Positions 1-8,252 of a stretch of DNA of 28,696 bases are shown here, one piece after another. The position numbers and the translations under genes are program-made. The stretch is from Anaerolineales bacterium (lineage in GTDB: Bacteria; Chloroflexota; Anaerolineae; Anaerolineales; E44-bin32). The notes beneath the pieces were generated by a model. It saw nothing but the letters and a program-made list of their open reading frames with translations. It was not told the origin of the DNA and did not search any database. The stretch spans positions 1 through 28,696 of the forward strand of contig DAOUTT010000002.1 of the NCBI GenBank assembly GCA_030668545.1, written 5' to 3'. The number at the start of each line of letters is the position of its first letter. The first letter of the stretch is position 1.

Positions 1-805
1 AACTGACTTTCACCTTACCACCGATTTGTTCAATCAAGATCATGGCCACTTGGATCCCCTCGATCGTCGCAAGGAGATTCACCAAATCGGCATCGTCGGA
101 GCCGGGGTATCCCACTGCCTTACGGTCTTCAATTGTGAGGCTCGTCCACAAGATACCATTCTCCATCTCAAGTCGCCCCAACCCCTTGCCCCAGTATTGA
201 ACGCTCACAAAACTACGTTGATTGAGCGCTCGCGCGTAAATCTCCGCCATGGGAGCCCCCAGGCTGATAAGTTCTGATGCGATCTCCAGCGTTCTCGGTG
301 TGACGCTATCTGTGCGAAAGCCTATCGTGTCTGTGAGCAAACCAGTCATCAGATTGACGGCGACATCAGTGTCGATTTCCAAACCAAGCTGCGGGATGAC
401 ATCGAAGAGGATTTCTGTCGTGGCGGGGGCTTTGTGATTGACTATGTTGATTTCAGCATAATCGGTATTGGTTGGGTGATGGTCGATATTAATATCAGGC
501 TGCCGCGGCAGAGTCTCCACAGGAAAACCTGTCCGTTGGAGATCCGCGGCGTCCACTAAGATCAGTAAATCACCATCGCTCGGGATTTTTGAAGTAACCC
601 TATCTGCGCCCGGCAGGAAACGAAAACGAGACGGTACACCTTCCAAAAGAACCGGGGTGACATTTTTCCCGGCTCGTTCCAAGCTCAGCGTGAGAGCCAG
701 TAGCGAGCCTATAGCATCCCCATCTGGCCGTTCGTGGGAGAGAATGATGATCTGCTGTGCGGCGTTAAGAGCCGCCTTGGCCTTCTCAATCGTCGTTTCC
801 GCCAC
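1..805 (-). CDS. nrnA: Bifunctional oligoribonuclease/PAP phosphatase NrnA (DHH family), 3' end cut by the window
   Basis: This is a DHH-DHHA1 phosphoesterase, a family that degrades short oligoribonucleotides and often dephosphorylates pAp in the cytoplasm. About 268 codons are present; full-length proteins are about 310-330 aa, so the C-terminal DHHA1 part is mostly outside the window. The metal-binding motifs are visible: SHERPDGDAIGS near residues 23-34, LVDAAD near 83-88, the DHH signature in NIDHHPTN near 106-113, and LLTDTIGFRTDS near 156-167. The start is taken as GTG at 805, because GGAG lies six bases upstream; in-frame GTG codons at 826 and 829 are alternatives. It overlaps the rbfA end by about 20 bases, which suggests coupled translation at the end of the nusA-infB operon. 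The rbfA-nrnA order is common in bacteria. Identity is confident, the exact start less so. Confidence 0.9.
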   Translation of the reverse strand, partial: MAETTIEKAKAALNAAQQIIILSHERPDGDAIGSLLALTLSLERAGKNVTPVLLEGVPSRFRFLPGADRVTSKIPSDGDLLILVDAADLQRTGFPVETLPRQPDINIDHHPTNTDYAEINIVNHKAPATTEILFDVIPQLGLEIDTDVAVNLMTGLLTDTIGFRTDSVTPRTLEIASELISLGAPMAEIYARALNQRSFVSVQYWGKGLGRLEMENGILWTSLTIEDRKAVGYPGSDDADLVNLLATIEGIQVAMILIEQIGGKVKVS

Positions 806-1175
806 CCACGTCTCCTGCTTTTTCACCACGCTCCTCTTGCAGGTTGTCTAACAATTCTTCAATGCGAGCTCCACGTTCATGAGACGCATCCCAACGGAAG
901 CGAAGTTGGGGGAAGCTTCGCAATTGTATACGTGCTGCCAGTTGGCTGCGTAAATATCCTTGCGCCCCTTCCAATCCCGCCAGGACATCATCCATCCGCT
1001 CATCGTCTCCACTGGCGACTACATATATATGTGCATAAGCCAGTTCCCGATCCACATCCACATCCGTGATAGTGATCATAGCCAGGCGTGGGTCGGCAAC
1101 ATTCCGCTTGAGGATGTCGGCCAATTCCTCTTGTATACGCTCTGCAACCTTACGGGCGCGCGCCTTAGTCGCCAT
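786..1175 (-). CDS. rbfA: 30S ribosome-binding factor A
   Basis: RbfA is a small KH-fold protein that binds the 30S subunit and helps late 16S rRNA maturation. The 129-residue length is normal for the family. Recognisable signatures are the N-terminal KVAERIQEELADIL, the DPRLAMITITDVDVDRELAYAHIYV strand region (about residues 27-52) and the RSFPQLRFRWDASHERGARIEELL segment (about 85-108). The ATG at 1175 has a GAGG about seven bases upstream, and that Shine-Dalgarno overlaps the infB stop codon; the two genes are nine bases apart. The last codons overlap the start of the downstream nrnA gene. Co-transcription with infB is the normal bacterial arrangement. Confidence 0.96.
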   Translation of the reverse strand: MATKARARKVAERIQEELADILKRNVADPRLAMITITDVDVDRELAYAHIYVVASGDDERMDDVLAGLEGAQGYLRSQLAARIQLRSFPQLRFRWDASHERGARIEELLDNLQEERGEKAGDVGGGNDD

Positions 1176-1184
1176 CGCTCAACC

Positions 1185-2975
1185 TCACGTAATGGGAACG
1201 GTCTCTTCAGTAAAGCATTCCAGAATATCGCCCTCTTTGAAGGACTCGAAACCCTTCAAGCCAATACCGCACTCGAAGCCGTTACGAATTTCCCGAACGT
1301 CGTCCTTCTCATGCCTGAGAGAGGAGATAGGGCCATTGAAAAGCTCCTCATCCTCGCGCAGCACCAACATACGTCCGCTGCGTTGAATCTCCCCTTCTGT
1401 GACAATGCAGCCAGCGATATTGCCAAGCTTGGGTATTCGGAAAACCGCACGCACGCGCGCTTTGCCAAGCACAACCCTGCGCGTCTCAGGTTCCAACATA
1501 CCCTTGAGCGCCAGCTCAATGTCCTCTGTAAGGCGATAGATAATATCGTATACGCGGATATCCACATCTTCCATATCGGCACAATTCTTTGCGACTTGAT
1601 CTGCGGTCACGTTAAACCCGATGACGATTCCTTGTGATGCCGCGGCGAGCATGACATCGTTTTCACTGATGTTACCAGTTCCGGCATGGAGAATGTTCAC
1701 TTTAATTTCACCTGCGCTAAGTTTTTCAAGTGAATTGACAATCGGTTCAAGAGACCCCTGAACATCGGCTTTGACGACAAGCCGTAGCTCCTTAACCTCT
1801 CCTGCCTTATACGCTGCGAAGAGCTGCTCAAGAGACTGCGCTTTTGAAGTTCCGCGGGAGCGCATTCGCTGCTCGATCTTTCGCTCGTCAACAGCGATGC
1901 GCGCCTCGCGCTCACTCTCAACGACAGTGAAAAGTTCTCCAGCGAGAGGTACATCTGAGAGCCCCATGACGGATACAGGTTGCGATGGCCTGGCGACCTT
2001 AATCGGCTCGCCCTGGAAATCAAACATCGCCCGGATTTTCCCGCAGGATGTCCCCACCAAGATGGCATCTCCAATGCGCAGGGTTCCATTTTGAACCAGG
2101 AACGTTGCTACGACGCCCTTGGCTTTATCCAACTCGGCTTCAATCACCGTTCCGATGACTTTCCCTGAGGGGTTGGCTTTAATTTCCGTGGAGTCAGCGA
2201 CGAGATTGATCGCTTCAAGTAGGTCTTCCAGCCCGTCCTTTTCCTTGGCCGAAACGGGAACAACCATCGTATCGCCTTCCCAGTCATCTGGAATAAGACC
2301 AATGTCAGATAACTCCTGTTTGACTTTATCCGGATTGGAGTTGGGACGATCGATTTTATTAAGAGCGACGATGATCGGCACTCGAGCAGCTTGTATATGC
2401 GCCAGCGCTTCACGTGTCTGAGGCATTACGCCATCATCCGCGGCGACAACCAGCACAGCTATGTCAGCCCCCTTAGCCCCCCGCGCGCGCATAGCCGTGA
2501 AAGCGGCATGTCCGGGTGTGTCTAGAAATGTGATTAACCGCTCGTTATGTTCAACTTGATAGGCAGAGATGCGCTGGGTGATGCCTCCAGCCTCCCCATC
2601 GGCGACATTCGTCAAACGAATGGCATCCAGCAGTGTAGTCTTGCCGTGGTCAACATGCCCCAGCACTGTTACAACTGGCGGGCGGTCCTTTAACGTTTTT
2701 GGATCTTCCTCTTCGATCAATTGTCTCCAGAGCGGAAGCTCGCCCGCTTCTTCAAGTTCGTCTTCAACTGAAGCAAGATGTTCCGCTTCAAAACCGAACT
2801 CAGCGATCACGATCGCCGCCGTATCGAAATCTACTTGCTGGTTGATATTCGCCATCACACCATTCGCCATCAACTGCTTGATGACTTCGATCGGGCTGAC
2901 ATCAATCATTTCAGCCAGGTCACGCACTGTAACTGTTGATGGGATTTCTACAATCTTTGCACCATTCTCGCTCAT
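1185..2975 (-). CDS. infB: Translation initiation factor IF-2
   Basis: IF-2 is the GTPase that positions fMet-tRNA on the 30S subunit and promotes subunit joining. The protein has about 597 residues, a short form without the long charged N-terminal extension of enterobacterial IF-2. An IF2_N module (about residues 1-60) is followed by the G domain: G1 GHVDHGKT at 106-113, GGITQ at 130-134, G3 DTPGH at 152-156, G4 NKID at 206-209 and G5 SAK at 242-244. The remainder fits the domain II, III and C1/C2 arrangement, with the initiator-tRNA-binding domain near the end. I chose the ATG at 2975 because a strong GGAGGT lies five bases upstream; an upstream extension to 3008 has no such site. It follows rnpM after about 115 bases and precedes rbfA by nine. 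Confidence 0.97.
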   Translation of the reverse strand: MSENGAKIVEIPSTVTVRDLAEMIDVSPIEVIKQLMANGVMANINQQVDFDTAAIVIAEFGFEAEHLASVEDELEEAGELPLWRQLIEEEDPKTLKDRPPVVTVLGHVDHGKTTLLDAIRLTNVADGEAGGITQRISAYQVEHNERLITFLDTPGHAAFTAMRARGAKGADIAVLVVAADDGVMPQTREALAHIQAARVPIIVALNKIDRPNSNPDKVKQELSDIGLIPDDWEGDTMVVPVSAKEKDGLEDLLEAINLVADSTEIKANPSGKVIGTVIEAELDKAKGVVATFLVQNGTLRIGDAILVGTSCGKIRAMFDFQGEPIKVARPSQPVSVMGLSDVPLAGELFTVVESEREARIAVDERKIEQRMRSRGTSKAQSLEQLFAAYKAGEVKELRLVVKADVQGSLEPIVNSLEKLSAGEIKVNILHAGTGNISENDVMLAAASQGIVIGFNVTADQVAKNCADMEDVDIRVYDIIYRLTEDIELALKGMLEPETRRVVLGKARVRAVFRIPKLGNIAGCIVTEGEIQRSGRMLVLREDEELFNGPISSLRHEKDDVREIRNGFECGIGLKGFESFKEGDILECFTEETVPIT

Positions 2976-3090
2976 ATAGCACCTCCGGGTCGAGCACTCC
3001 GGCAGCACCGAGCGAGTTGGCCGGGGGAATTACGGGTGTTTCTGTGGTTCGGCCATTCCGTGCTCGGCGCGGACAGCGAAAGCTTTCGCT
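2976..3090 (-). other. rnpM-infB intercistronic spacer containing a perfect 16-bp palindrome
   Basis: This spacer is unusually long for the operon. In many bacteria an L7Ae-like gene (ylxQ) lies here, but I see no ORF resembling one. It contains AGCGAAAGCTTTCGCT (3075-3090), a perfect palindrome directly after the rnpM stop codon. In RNA this could form a six-pair stem with a four-base loop. No U-run follows, so it is not a classic terminator. The spacer ends with the infB Shine-Dalgarno GGAGGT. Confidence 0.5.
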
Positions 3091-3387
3091 TCAGCCATTC
3101 TGCTCGTCTGTCAGACTATTCATGTACGCTTCTAACTCCTGGTGAGCCTCGTCCGTCAATTCTACTTTTAGTGATCGGGGTAAGGATCCTTGCAGAGCCT
3201 TCTCCCAGCATGATCGCAGATCATGCACATAGGCTCCTCGCCCGGGAGCTTTTCCTGTCAGGTCAATTCTTACGCCATCTTGCCCGTATACAACACGTAT
3301 CAAGGACCGTTTCGCTAAGATCTGCCGGCAGCCAACACAAGTCCGTTGGGGTTCATGCTTTCGCCGCCGTGATCTACGTGGTGACAT
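3091..3387 (-). CDS. rnpM: RNase P modulator RnpM (YlxR, DUF448)
   Basis: The 98-residue basic protein has the YlxR/DUF448 signature: RTCVGCR near residues 15-21, followed by RSLIRVVY and the GKAPGRGAYVHDLRSCWEKAL region (about 45-65). YlxR of Bacillus subtilis, now RnpM, binds and modulates RNase P, and the family lies between nusA and infB in most bacteria, as here. The ATG at 3387 is used; it sits about 40 bases after the nusA stop with only a weak AG-rich ribosome site upstream. The N-terminus is very Arg/Lys-rich, consistent with RNA binding. Confidence 0.9.
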   Translation of the reverse strand: MSPRRSRRRKHEPQRTCVGCRQILAKRSLIRVVYGQDGVRIDLTGKAPGRGAYVHDLRSCWEKALQGSLPRSLKVELTDEAHQELEAYMNSLTDEQNG

Positions 3388-3427
3388 TCATCGACCGTCG
3401 CATCGCCCACCTAAAATCGATAGTGTT

Positions 3428-5272
3428 CTAAAATTCCCCTTTATCCCATGCATCCTCGTCGCGCTTCCTGCGCCTGCGCACGACTACCTCGCCAAGATCC
3501 GGATCAAATTCCATGATCCGTGATTGTTCCTTGCGGCGCTGCTTGCTTTCGGCGGAGTCCTGCGCAAACTCTTCCTCGCTTATCTCGGGGATTTTGATCG
3601 ACTCCCCGAGTTTCTCGGCCAACTCTTCGACGGCATCCTCGACAACTGGAGCTTCAGCTTCTTTGGCGATTTCCACTTCAACAGCCTCTTCGGTTTCAAG
3701 AACAGCTGCGACCTCTCCTTCAATTTCCTCTGCAACTACTTCTTCTTCAGCGACATCTTCAATCTCTACAACCGGCTCGGGGTATGCGTAAGAATTGAGT
3801 GTTTCAGCGATCTCTATCATCGCCTTTGGTCCGATGCCCGGCAATCCTAAGATGGCATCTGGGTCCATCCCCAATTTCTGCAGAACCTGCCCTGCGGTCT
3901 TGTAGCCTGCCTCGATGAGCAGGTTTTGCACTCGTGTCGATAGTTCAACCTCAGTGAGTTCAACTTCGAAGGCTGTCTCAGGGAATGAAGCTCGCACTTC
4001 GGCTAGCTTCTCGAGTTCAAGTTGCCTGCGGGCATCCCGTCGCGACTCGATCTCGCTCTGTACTCGATCGACGAAGGATGTTAACGTCTGGTATTCCTCA
4101 GGTGTGATCGGGCGCCCCTCTTCCTTCTTAGTTAGGATCGCCTCGACCTGCAATACTGTCTCAGCTTGCTCTTCGGCCACTTCGGCGAAGGATGAATCCG
4201 TAGTGAGAAGCATCAAGGACTCAACTGCAGTCTCAGGCAAACTCTTGATATCAATGCGCCAGCCGGTCAGCTTTGCACCCAAGCGAGCATTCACGCCGGC
4301 GCGGCCGATCGCCAAACTGAGTTGATCCTCCGGAACGACTACGATCGCCGTTTTGCCTCGATCAATTTCCTCACTGAGATACACACCTGAAACGCGGGCT
4401 GGTGCGAGCGCCTTGGCAACAAAAGTGGCGGTGTCTGGATGCCACTCGATCACGTCGATCTTTTCATCGCTCAAATCACGTACGATGGATTGGATGCGCA
4501 CTCCGCGCATTCCGACACATGCGCCGACAGGGTCCACACCCTCGCGAAGCGCAGCTACGGCAACCTTCGCACGCTTTCCAGCCTCGCGGGCGATTGATTT
4601 AATCTCCACCAAACCCTGATTAATCTCTGGGACTTCCATCTCCAGCAGCCGCCGCAGCATATGCGGGTGGGTGCGGGAAACAACGATTACCGGTCCACGC
4701 GGTGACCTGCGCACCTCAAGAACATAGGTGCGAATGCGGTCACGTACACGGAAATGTTCGCCAGGGATTTGCTGATTGCGCGGCAGAATCGCCTCCGCTC
4801 GCCCCAGGCCAACCGTCACGGACTGCGGCGTGACCGAGTGCACCGTACCGTGCACGAGGTCACCCTCGCGCTCGACATATTCTTCGTACTGGGCCTCCCG
4901 CTCGGCCTCACGCAGACGCTGCAGGATCACCTGCTTCGCCGTTTGGGCTGCGACACGACCGAAGTCTTTTGGCGTGGATTCGACCATCACCATATCGCCG
5001 AGCTCTGCTTCCGGGTCGAAGTTCTTGGCAATCTCGAGGACGACTTCGGTCTGTTCGTTCTCGACACCCTCGACGGCTTCCTTCTCCACGAAGATTTCTA
5101 CGCCGCCGCTTTCGGGCAAAATCTTGACCTCGACGTTTTGTGCGCTGGAGGCGTTGACGGACCGCCTGTAGGCGGAAATCATCGCCGCTTCTAGCGCCCC
5201 CATCACCGTCTCCGGCGGAAGGTTGAAGCGCTCGGTTATTTCATTGAATGCTAGTGCAAACTCACTCTTCAT
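3428..5272 (-). CDS. nusA: Transcription termination/antitermination factor NusA
   Basis: NusA binds RNA polymerase and nascent RNA and controls pausing, termination and antitermination. The 614-residue protein has the N-terminal polymerase-binding domain (about 1-130), S1 domain (about 136-202, DLVHGTVHSV...VSRTHP), and two KH domains with VGMRGVRI near 253-260 and AIGRAGVNARLG at 321-332. A C-terminal helix-hairpin-helix element (GLPGIGPKAMIEIAETL, about 476-492) is followed by a strongly acidic Glu/Val/Ala tail of about 110 residues ending in a basic RRRRKRDEDAWDKGEF stretch. The start is the ATG at 5272, preceded by AAGGAAG; an upstream in-frame extension to 5428 would read through the probable promoter and leader. 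It is the first gene of the minus-strand operon. The usual upstream rimP is absent here, and gyrA diverges from it instead. Confidence 0.96.
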   Translation of the reverse strand: MKSEFALAFNEITERFNLPPETVMGALEAAMISAYRRSVNASSAQNVEVKILPESGGVEIFVEKEAVEGVENEQTEVVLEIAKNFDPEAELGDMVMVESTPKDFGRVAAQTAKQVILQRLREAEREAQYEEYVEREGDLVHGTVHSVTPQSVTVGLGRAEAILPRNQQIPGEHFRVRDRIRTYVLEVRRSPRGPVIVVSRTHPHMLRRLLEMEVPEINQGLVEIKSIAREAGKRAKVAVAALREGVDPVGACVGMRGVRIQSIVRDLSDEKIDVIEWHPDTATFVAKALAPARVSGVYLSEEIDRGKTAIVVVPEDQLSLAIGRAGVNARLGAKLTGWRIDIKSLPETAVESLMLLTTDSSFAEVAEEQAETVLQVEAILTKKEEGRPITPEEYQTLTSFVDRVQSEIESRRDARRQLELEKLAEVRASFPETAFEVELTEVELSTRVQNLLIEAGYKTAGQVLQKLGMDPDAILGLPGIGPKAMIEIAETLNSYAYPEPVVEIEDVAEEEVVAEEIEGEVAAVLETEEAVEVEIAKEAEAPVVEDAVEELAEKLGESIKIPEISEEEFAQDSAESKQRRKEQSRIMEFDPDLGEVVVRRRRKRDEDAWDKGEF

Positions 5273-5317
5273 TTCTCTTCTTTCCTTGGTGATTGTTTTA
5301 AGTCTATTGTATACGCA

Positions 5318-5342
5318 GAAAAGTGGGGTAAACCCACTTTTC
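5318..5342 (-). promoter_or_regulatory. Perfect inverted repeat in the nusA leader
   Basis: GAAAAGTGGG and CCCACTTTTC form ten-base perfect arms around a five-base loop, about 46 bases upstream of the nusA start. With the proposed promoter at 5377-5405 it would lie in the nusA 5' untranslated RNA as a stable hairpin. Alternatively it is a DNA operator, because a weaker TACAAT -10-like element lies directly downstream at 5306-5311. No U-run follows it on the minus strand, so simple termination is unlikely. Confidence 0.6.
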
Positions 5343-5376
5343 AGAACCACCGCTCTCTCAAAAGTCGTACCCACGG

Positions 5377-5405
5377 ATTCTAGCACATGCAGGAGGGAGG
5401 AGCAA
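5377..5405 (-). promoter_or_regulatory. Candidate promoter of the nusA operon
   Basis: On the minus strand, TTGCTC (5400-5405) is separated by 17 bases from TAGAAT (5377-5382). The latter is preceded by TGC, which makes an extended -10. Transcription would begin near 5370 and give a leader of about 100 bases that includes the inverted repeat at 5318-5342. The -35 match is only moderate. Confidence 0.5.
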
Positions 5406-5491
5406 GGGCCTGCAGCAGACCTCAACAATGGACAAAGGCCATCTTCCCCATCTACATTTATACGTGCTCCGTAAAATGAAATCGATCCTAT

Positions 5492-5520
5492 TTGACGCCC
5501 ACTTGCGACTCACTTATCAT
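5492..5520 (+). promoter_or_regulatory. Candidate sigma-70-type promoter of gyrA
   Basis: TTGACG (5492-5497) and TATCAT (5515-5520) are separated by exactly 17 bases. The start codon of the type II topoisomerase gene follows about 35 bases downstream, with GAGGTG as ribosome-binding site in between. This is one of the best promoter matches in the window, and it drives divergently from the nusA operon. Confidence 0.65.
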
Positions 5521-5554
5521 ACCGGCGCCAGTTGAACCCTATTCGAGGTGAAGT

Positions 5555-8131
5555 ATGGAAGTTGGTTTGGTCAAGCAGATCGACATCAACGAAGAGATGC
5601 AGCAGTCCTATTTGGACTATGCCATGAGCGTAATCATCTCTCGCGCTCTGCCTGATGCACGCGATGGTTTCAAACCCGTCCACCGGCGCATCCTGCACGC
5701 GATGAACGCCATGGGACTTCGACCCGATTCCCCACATCGCAAGTCGGCTCGCATCGTCGGTGAGGTGCTCGGGAAATTCCACCCGCACGGTGATATGGCT
5801 GTCTACGAGGCGATGGCGCGCATGGCGCAATCCTTCTCCATGCGCTACCCACTGGTAGAAGGGCAGGGCAACTTTGGTTCAGTCGATGGAGATCCACCCG
5901 CGGCCATGCGCTACACCGAAGCGCGGTTGACGCCCATTGCGACCGAGATCATGGCCGATCTCGGAAAGGACACCGTCGCCTTCGTCGATAACTTCGATGG
6001 ATCAATGCGTGAGCCAACTGTGCTCCCAGCGATGGCGCCAAACATGCTCGTAAACGGCGCCACGGGCATCGCCGTGGGTATGTCCACATCGATCCCGCCA
6101 CACAATATGGGCGAAGTCTGCAATGCACTTATCTATATGCTCGAGAACTGGTCACAACTGGACGATGTCAACATCAAAGATTTGATGAACTTCATCCCGG
6201 GACCCGATTTTCCGACGGGTGGGATCATCGTGCGGAAATCCGACGATGTGGATCCACTGGCCTCCGCCTACGGTAGCGGGCGCGGCAAACTCACGCTGCA
6301 AGCCCGCGTGCACATCGAGGATATAGGCCGCGGTCGCTCACGTATCATCGTCACAGAGCTGCCCTATCAAGTCAATAAAGCCAATCTGATCGAGCGCATC
6401 GCCGATATCGCCCGCGGCGGTGGGCTTGAGGGTCTGGCTGACCTGCGCGACGAATCCGATCGTGACGGCATGCGCATCGTGCTCGAACTAACAAAGACCG
6501 GCGTGCCTGAGAAGATCCTCGCCGAACTCCATCGCCGAACGCCATTACAGACGACTTTCAGCGTGATCATGCTTGCGTTGGTAGATGGTGAACCGCGGAT
6601 GTTGAGCCTGAAGCAAGCACTGCGCGTTTTCCTCGCGCACCGGTTGGAAGTCGTCAAACGCCGAAGCGAGTATGACCTGGCGCGCGCTAAGGAGCGCGAA
6701 CATATACTCACTGGCTTACGGATTGCTTTGAATAATCTGGACGACGTCATCCAGACGATACGGACCTCCAGAGACCCCGACCAGGCGAGCCAGCGCCTTC
6801 AACAGCGCCTGAAACTTTCTGCGATCCAGGCGCAGGCGATCCTGAATATGCCGCTGCGCAGACTCTCTAACCTCGAACGCAAGAACATCGAGAAAGAGTA
6901 CAAGGAGATCCTCGGCCAAATCAAAATCCTTGAGAGCCTCCTGCGTTCTCCGAAGAAGATGCGCAATTTAATCGCAGAGGAACTTGGTGAAATCAAGAAT
7001 AACTTCAGCGACCGTCGGCGGACGATGATTGCCCAGACAACGAAAGGGAAACGTACAGCGGTTCTGGCCGCGGCGGATATCACCCCCGACAAAGACACAT
7101 GGGTTGTGGTCACCCCATCCGGGATGATTTACCGCACACCAACCGCACGCCTGCCGAGTCTCTCCGGACGCGGCGCCCCTGAGTTGGTCATCGGCGCCAA
7201 CTCACACGATCTGCTCTATCTTTTCGACGCTCAAGGGCAGGCATCCGCCCTTCTGGTTCACACGCTGCCTGAGAGTGATGATTCCAGTGGGGCGAAGCAG
7301 ATCTCTGGTGCTACAGCGTTTGACATCGACTCCGCACTCATCGGTGGTATTGCCATCCCGGCCGATAAGGTCGGTCAGGCTGATGGCGGTGGTTTCCTGT
7401 TCCTCACGACGCGCAACGGTATGGTGAAAAAAACCAGCCTCACCGTCTTGCCCGGTCCCTCAGCGAAAACTTTCGAAGCAATTCGGGTCGGTGCCGGCGA
7501 TGAGCTCGGATGGTCAGATTTGACTTCAGGGAATGACGACGTCCTGCTTGTGAGCTCTGCGCGGATGGCCATCCGTTTCTCTGAGAAAGAGGTCCGCCCG
7601 ATGGGACTCTCCGCTGCGGGCGTCCTCGGCATCCGGCTGGACGGCACAAAGGTTCAGGTCGTTGGAATGGGAATTGTTCGACCCAATCAGGAACTGTTCT
7701 TGATTTCGGAGGAAGGCCAGGCCAAACGCAGCGCGCTCAAACAATTCCCGCGTCAGGGCCGCCACGGCAAGGGAGTGCTCACCTGGAAATCAGGCGAAGC
7801 CGCCAAAATCGTAGGGGCGGTGATCGGTGAGATTAAAGATCGCGCCGTCGTGCATTTCTCGCGCGGCGCTCCACGCTCTCTACGCTTCGGCGATGCACCC
7901 AGGCGGGCGCGTGCTTCTTCCGGCAAAGTTGTTTTCGAGCTAGAGGGGAAGAACCGAGTACGACGGATCTCACCACCCCTTCCTCGATCAACGATTGCAC
8001 CGCAACCCGTCAAAAAGGCGAAAAACAAAAAATCAAAATTGAAAAATGCAGCTAAAGGGAAGACCTCGAAGAAAACTAATCCTTCGACGAAAGCCGGGGC
8101 GGCAAAGCCTAGAAGCAGTAAGAAATCCTGA
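5555..8131 (+). CDS. gyrA: DNA gyrase / topoisomerase IV subunit A
   Basis: This is the DNA-cleaving subunit of a type II topoisomerase, 858 residues. The breakage-reunion domain is complete: DARDGFKPVHRR (about 34-45), HPHGD (76-80) and the catalytic Tyr120 in AAMRYTEARL. The tower and coiled-coil regions follow to about residue 480. The C-terminal beta-pinwheel (about 500-800) carries QGRHGKG at 734-740, a degenerate match to the QRRGGKG GyrA box that supports DNA wrapping and gyrase activity. The final 45 residues are a Lys/Ser-rich basic tail. The ATG at 5555 has GAGGTG upstream. I favour GyrA because a box-like motif is present, but ParC cannot be excluded without the gyrB/parE context. 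At the quinolone region the Escherichia coli Ser83 and Asp87 equivalents are Met81 and Glu85. Confidence 0.93.
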   Translation: MEVGLVKQIDINEEMQQSYLDYAMSVIISRALPDARDGFKPVHRRILHAMNAMGLRPDSPHRKSARIVGEVLGKFHPHGDMAVYEAMARMAQSFSMRYPLVEGQGNFGSVDGDPPAAMRYTEARLTPIATEIMADLGKDTVAFVDNFDGSMREPTVLPAMAPNMLVNGATGIAVGMSTSIPPHNMGEVCNALIYMLENWSQLDDVNIKDLMNFIPGPDFPTGGIIVRKSDDVDPLASAYGSGRGKLTLQARVHIEDIGRGRSRIIVTELPYQVNKANLIERIADIARGGGLEGLADLRDESDRDGMRIVLELTKTGVPEKILAELHRRTPLQTTFSVIMLALVDGEPRMLSLKQALRVFLAHRLEVVKRRSEYDLARAKEREHILTGLRIALNNLDDVIQTIRTSRDPDQASQRLQQRLKLSAIQAQAILNMPLRRLSNLERKNIEKEYKEILGQIKILESLLRSPKKMRNLIAEELGEIKNNFSDRRRTMIAQTTKGKRTAVLAAADITPDKDTWVVVTPSGMIYRTPTARLPSLSGRGAPELVIGANSHDLLYLFDAQGQASALLVHTLPESDDSSGAKQISGATAFDIDSALIGGIAIPADKVGQADGGGFLFLTTRNGMVKKTSLTVLPGPSAKTFEAIRVGAGDELGWSDLTSGNDDVLLVSSARMAIRFSEKEVRPMGLSAAGVLGIRLDGTKVQVVGMGIVRPNQELFLISEEGQAKRSALKQFPRQGRHGKGVLTWKSGEAAKIVGAVIGEIKDRAVVHFSRGAPRSLRFGDAPRRARASSGKVVFELEGKNRVRRISPPLPRSTIAPQPVKKAKNKKSKLKNAAKGKTSKKTNPSTKAGAAKPRSSKKS

Positions 8132-8252
8132 GCCTATCGATTGTGGCTAGCGTTGATGGGTAATGGGGAAACGGGTACACACATGGATATACCAAGCCAT
8201 CGAGCAATCAATCATTTCGGGGAAACTTCAGAGGTGAAACGACGCCGATCCC

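Noticed and set aside
960..1637. A 225-codon plus-strand open frame running across the rbfA and infB genes
   Set aside because: It is antisense to strongly conserved coding sequence, has no recognisable domain or ribosome site, and its composition follows from the opposite strand.
4754..5194. A 146-codon plus-strand open frame antisense to nusA
   Set aside because: It mirrors the conserved NusA N-terminal and S1 coding sequence; no independent protein signature.
5273..5428. A 52-residue N-terminal extension of NusA
   Set aside because: It would include the promoter-like elements and the leader hairpin; the internal ATG at 5272 has a good ribosome site and begins the normal NusA domain.
8132..8252. 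Terminator between gyrA and the convergent lipoprotein gene
   Set aside because: I looked for a hairpin with T-run in both directions in the 121-base gap and found no convincing one.
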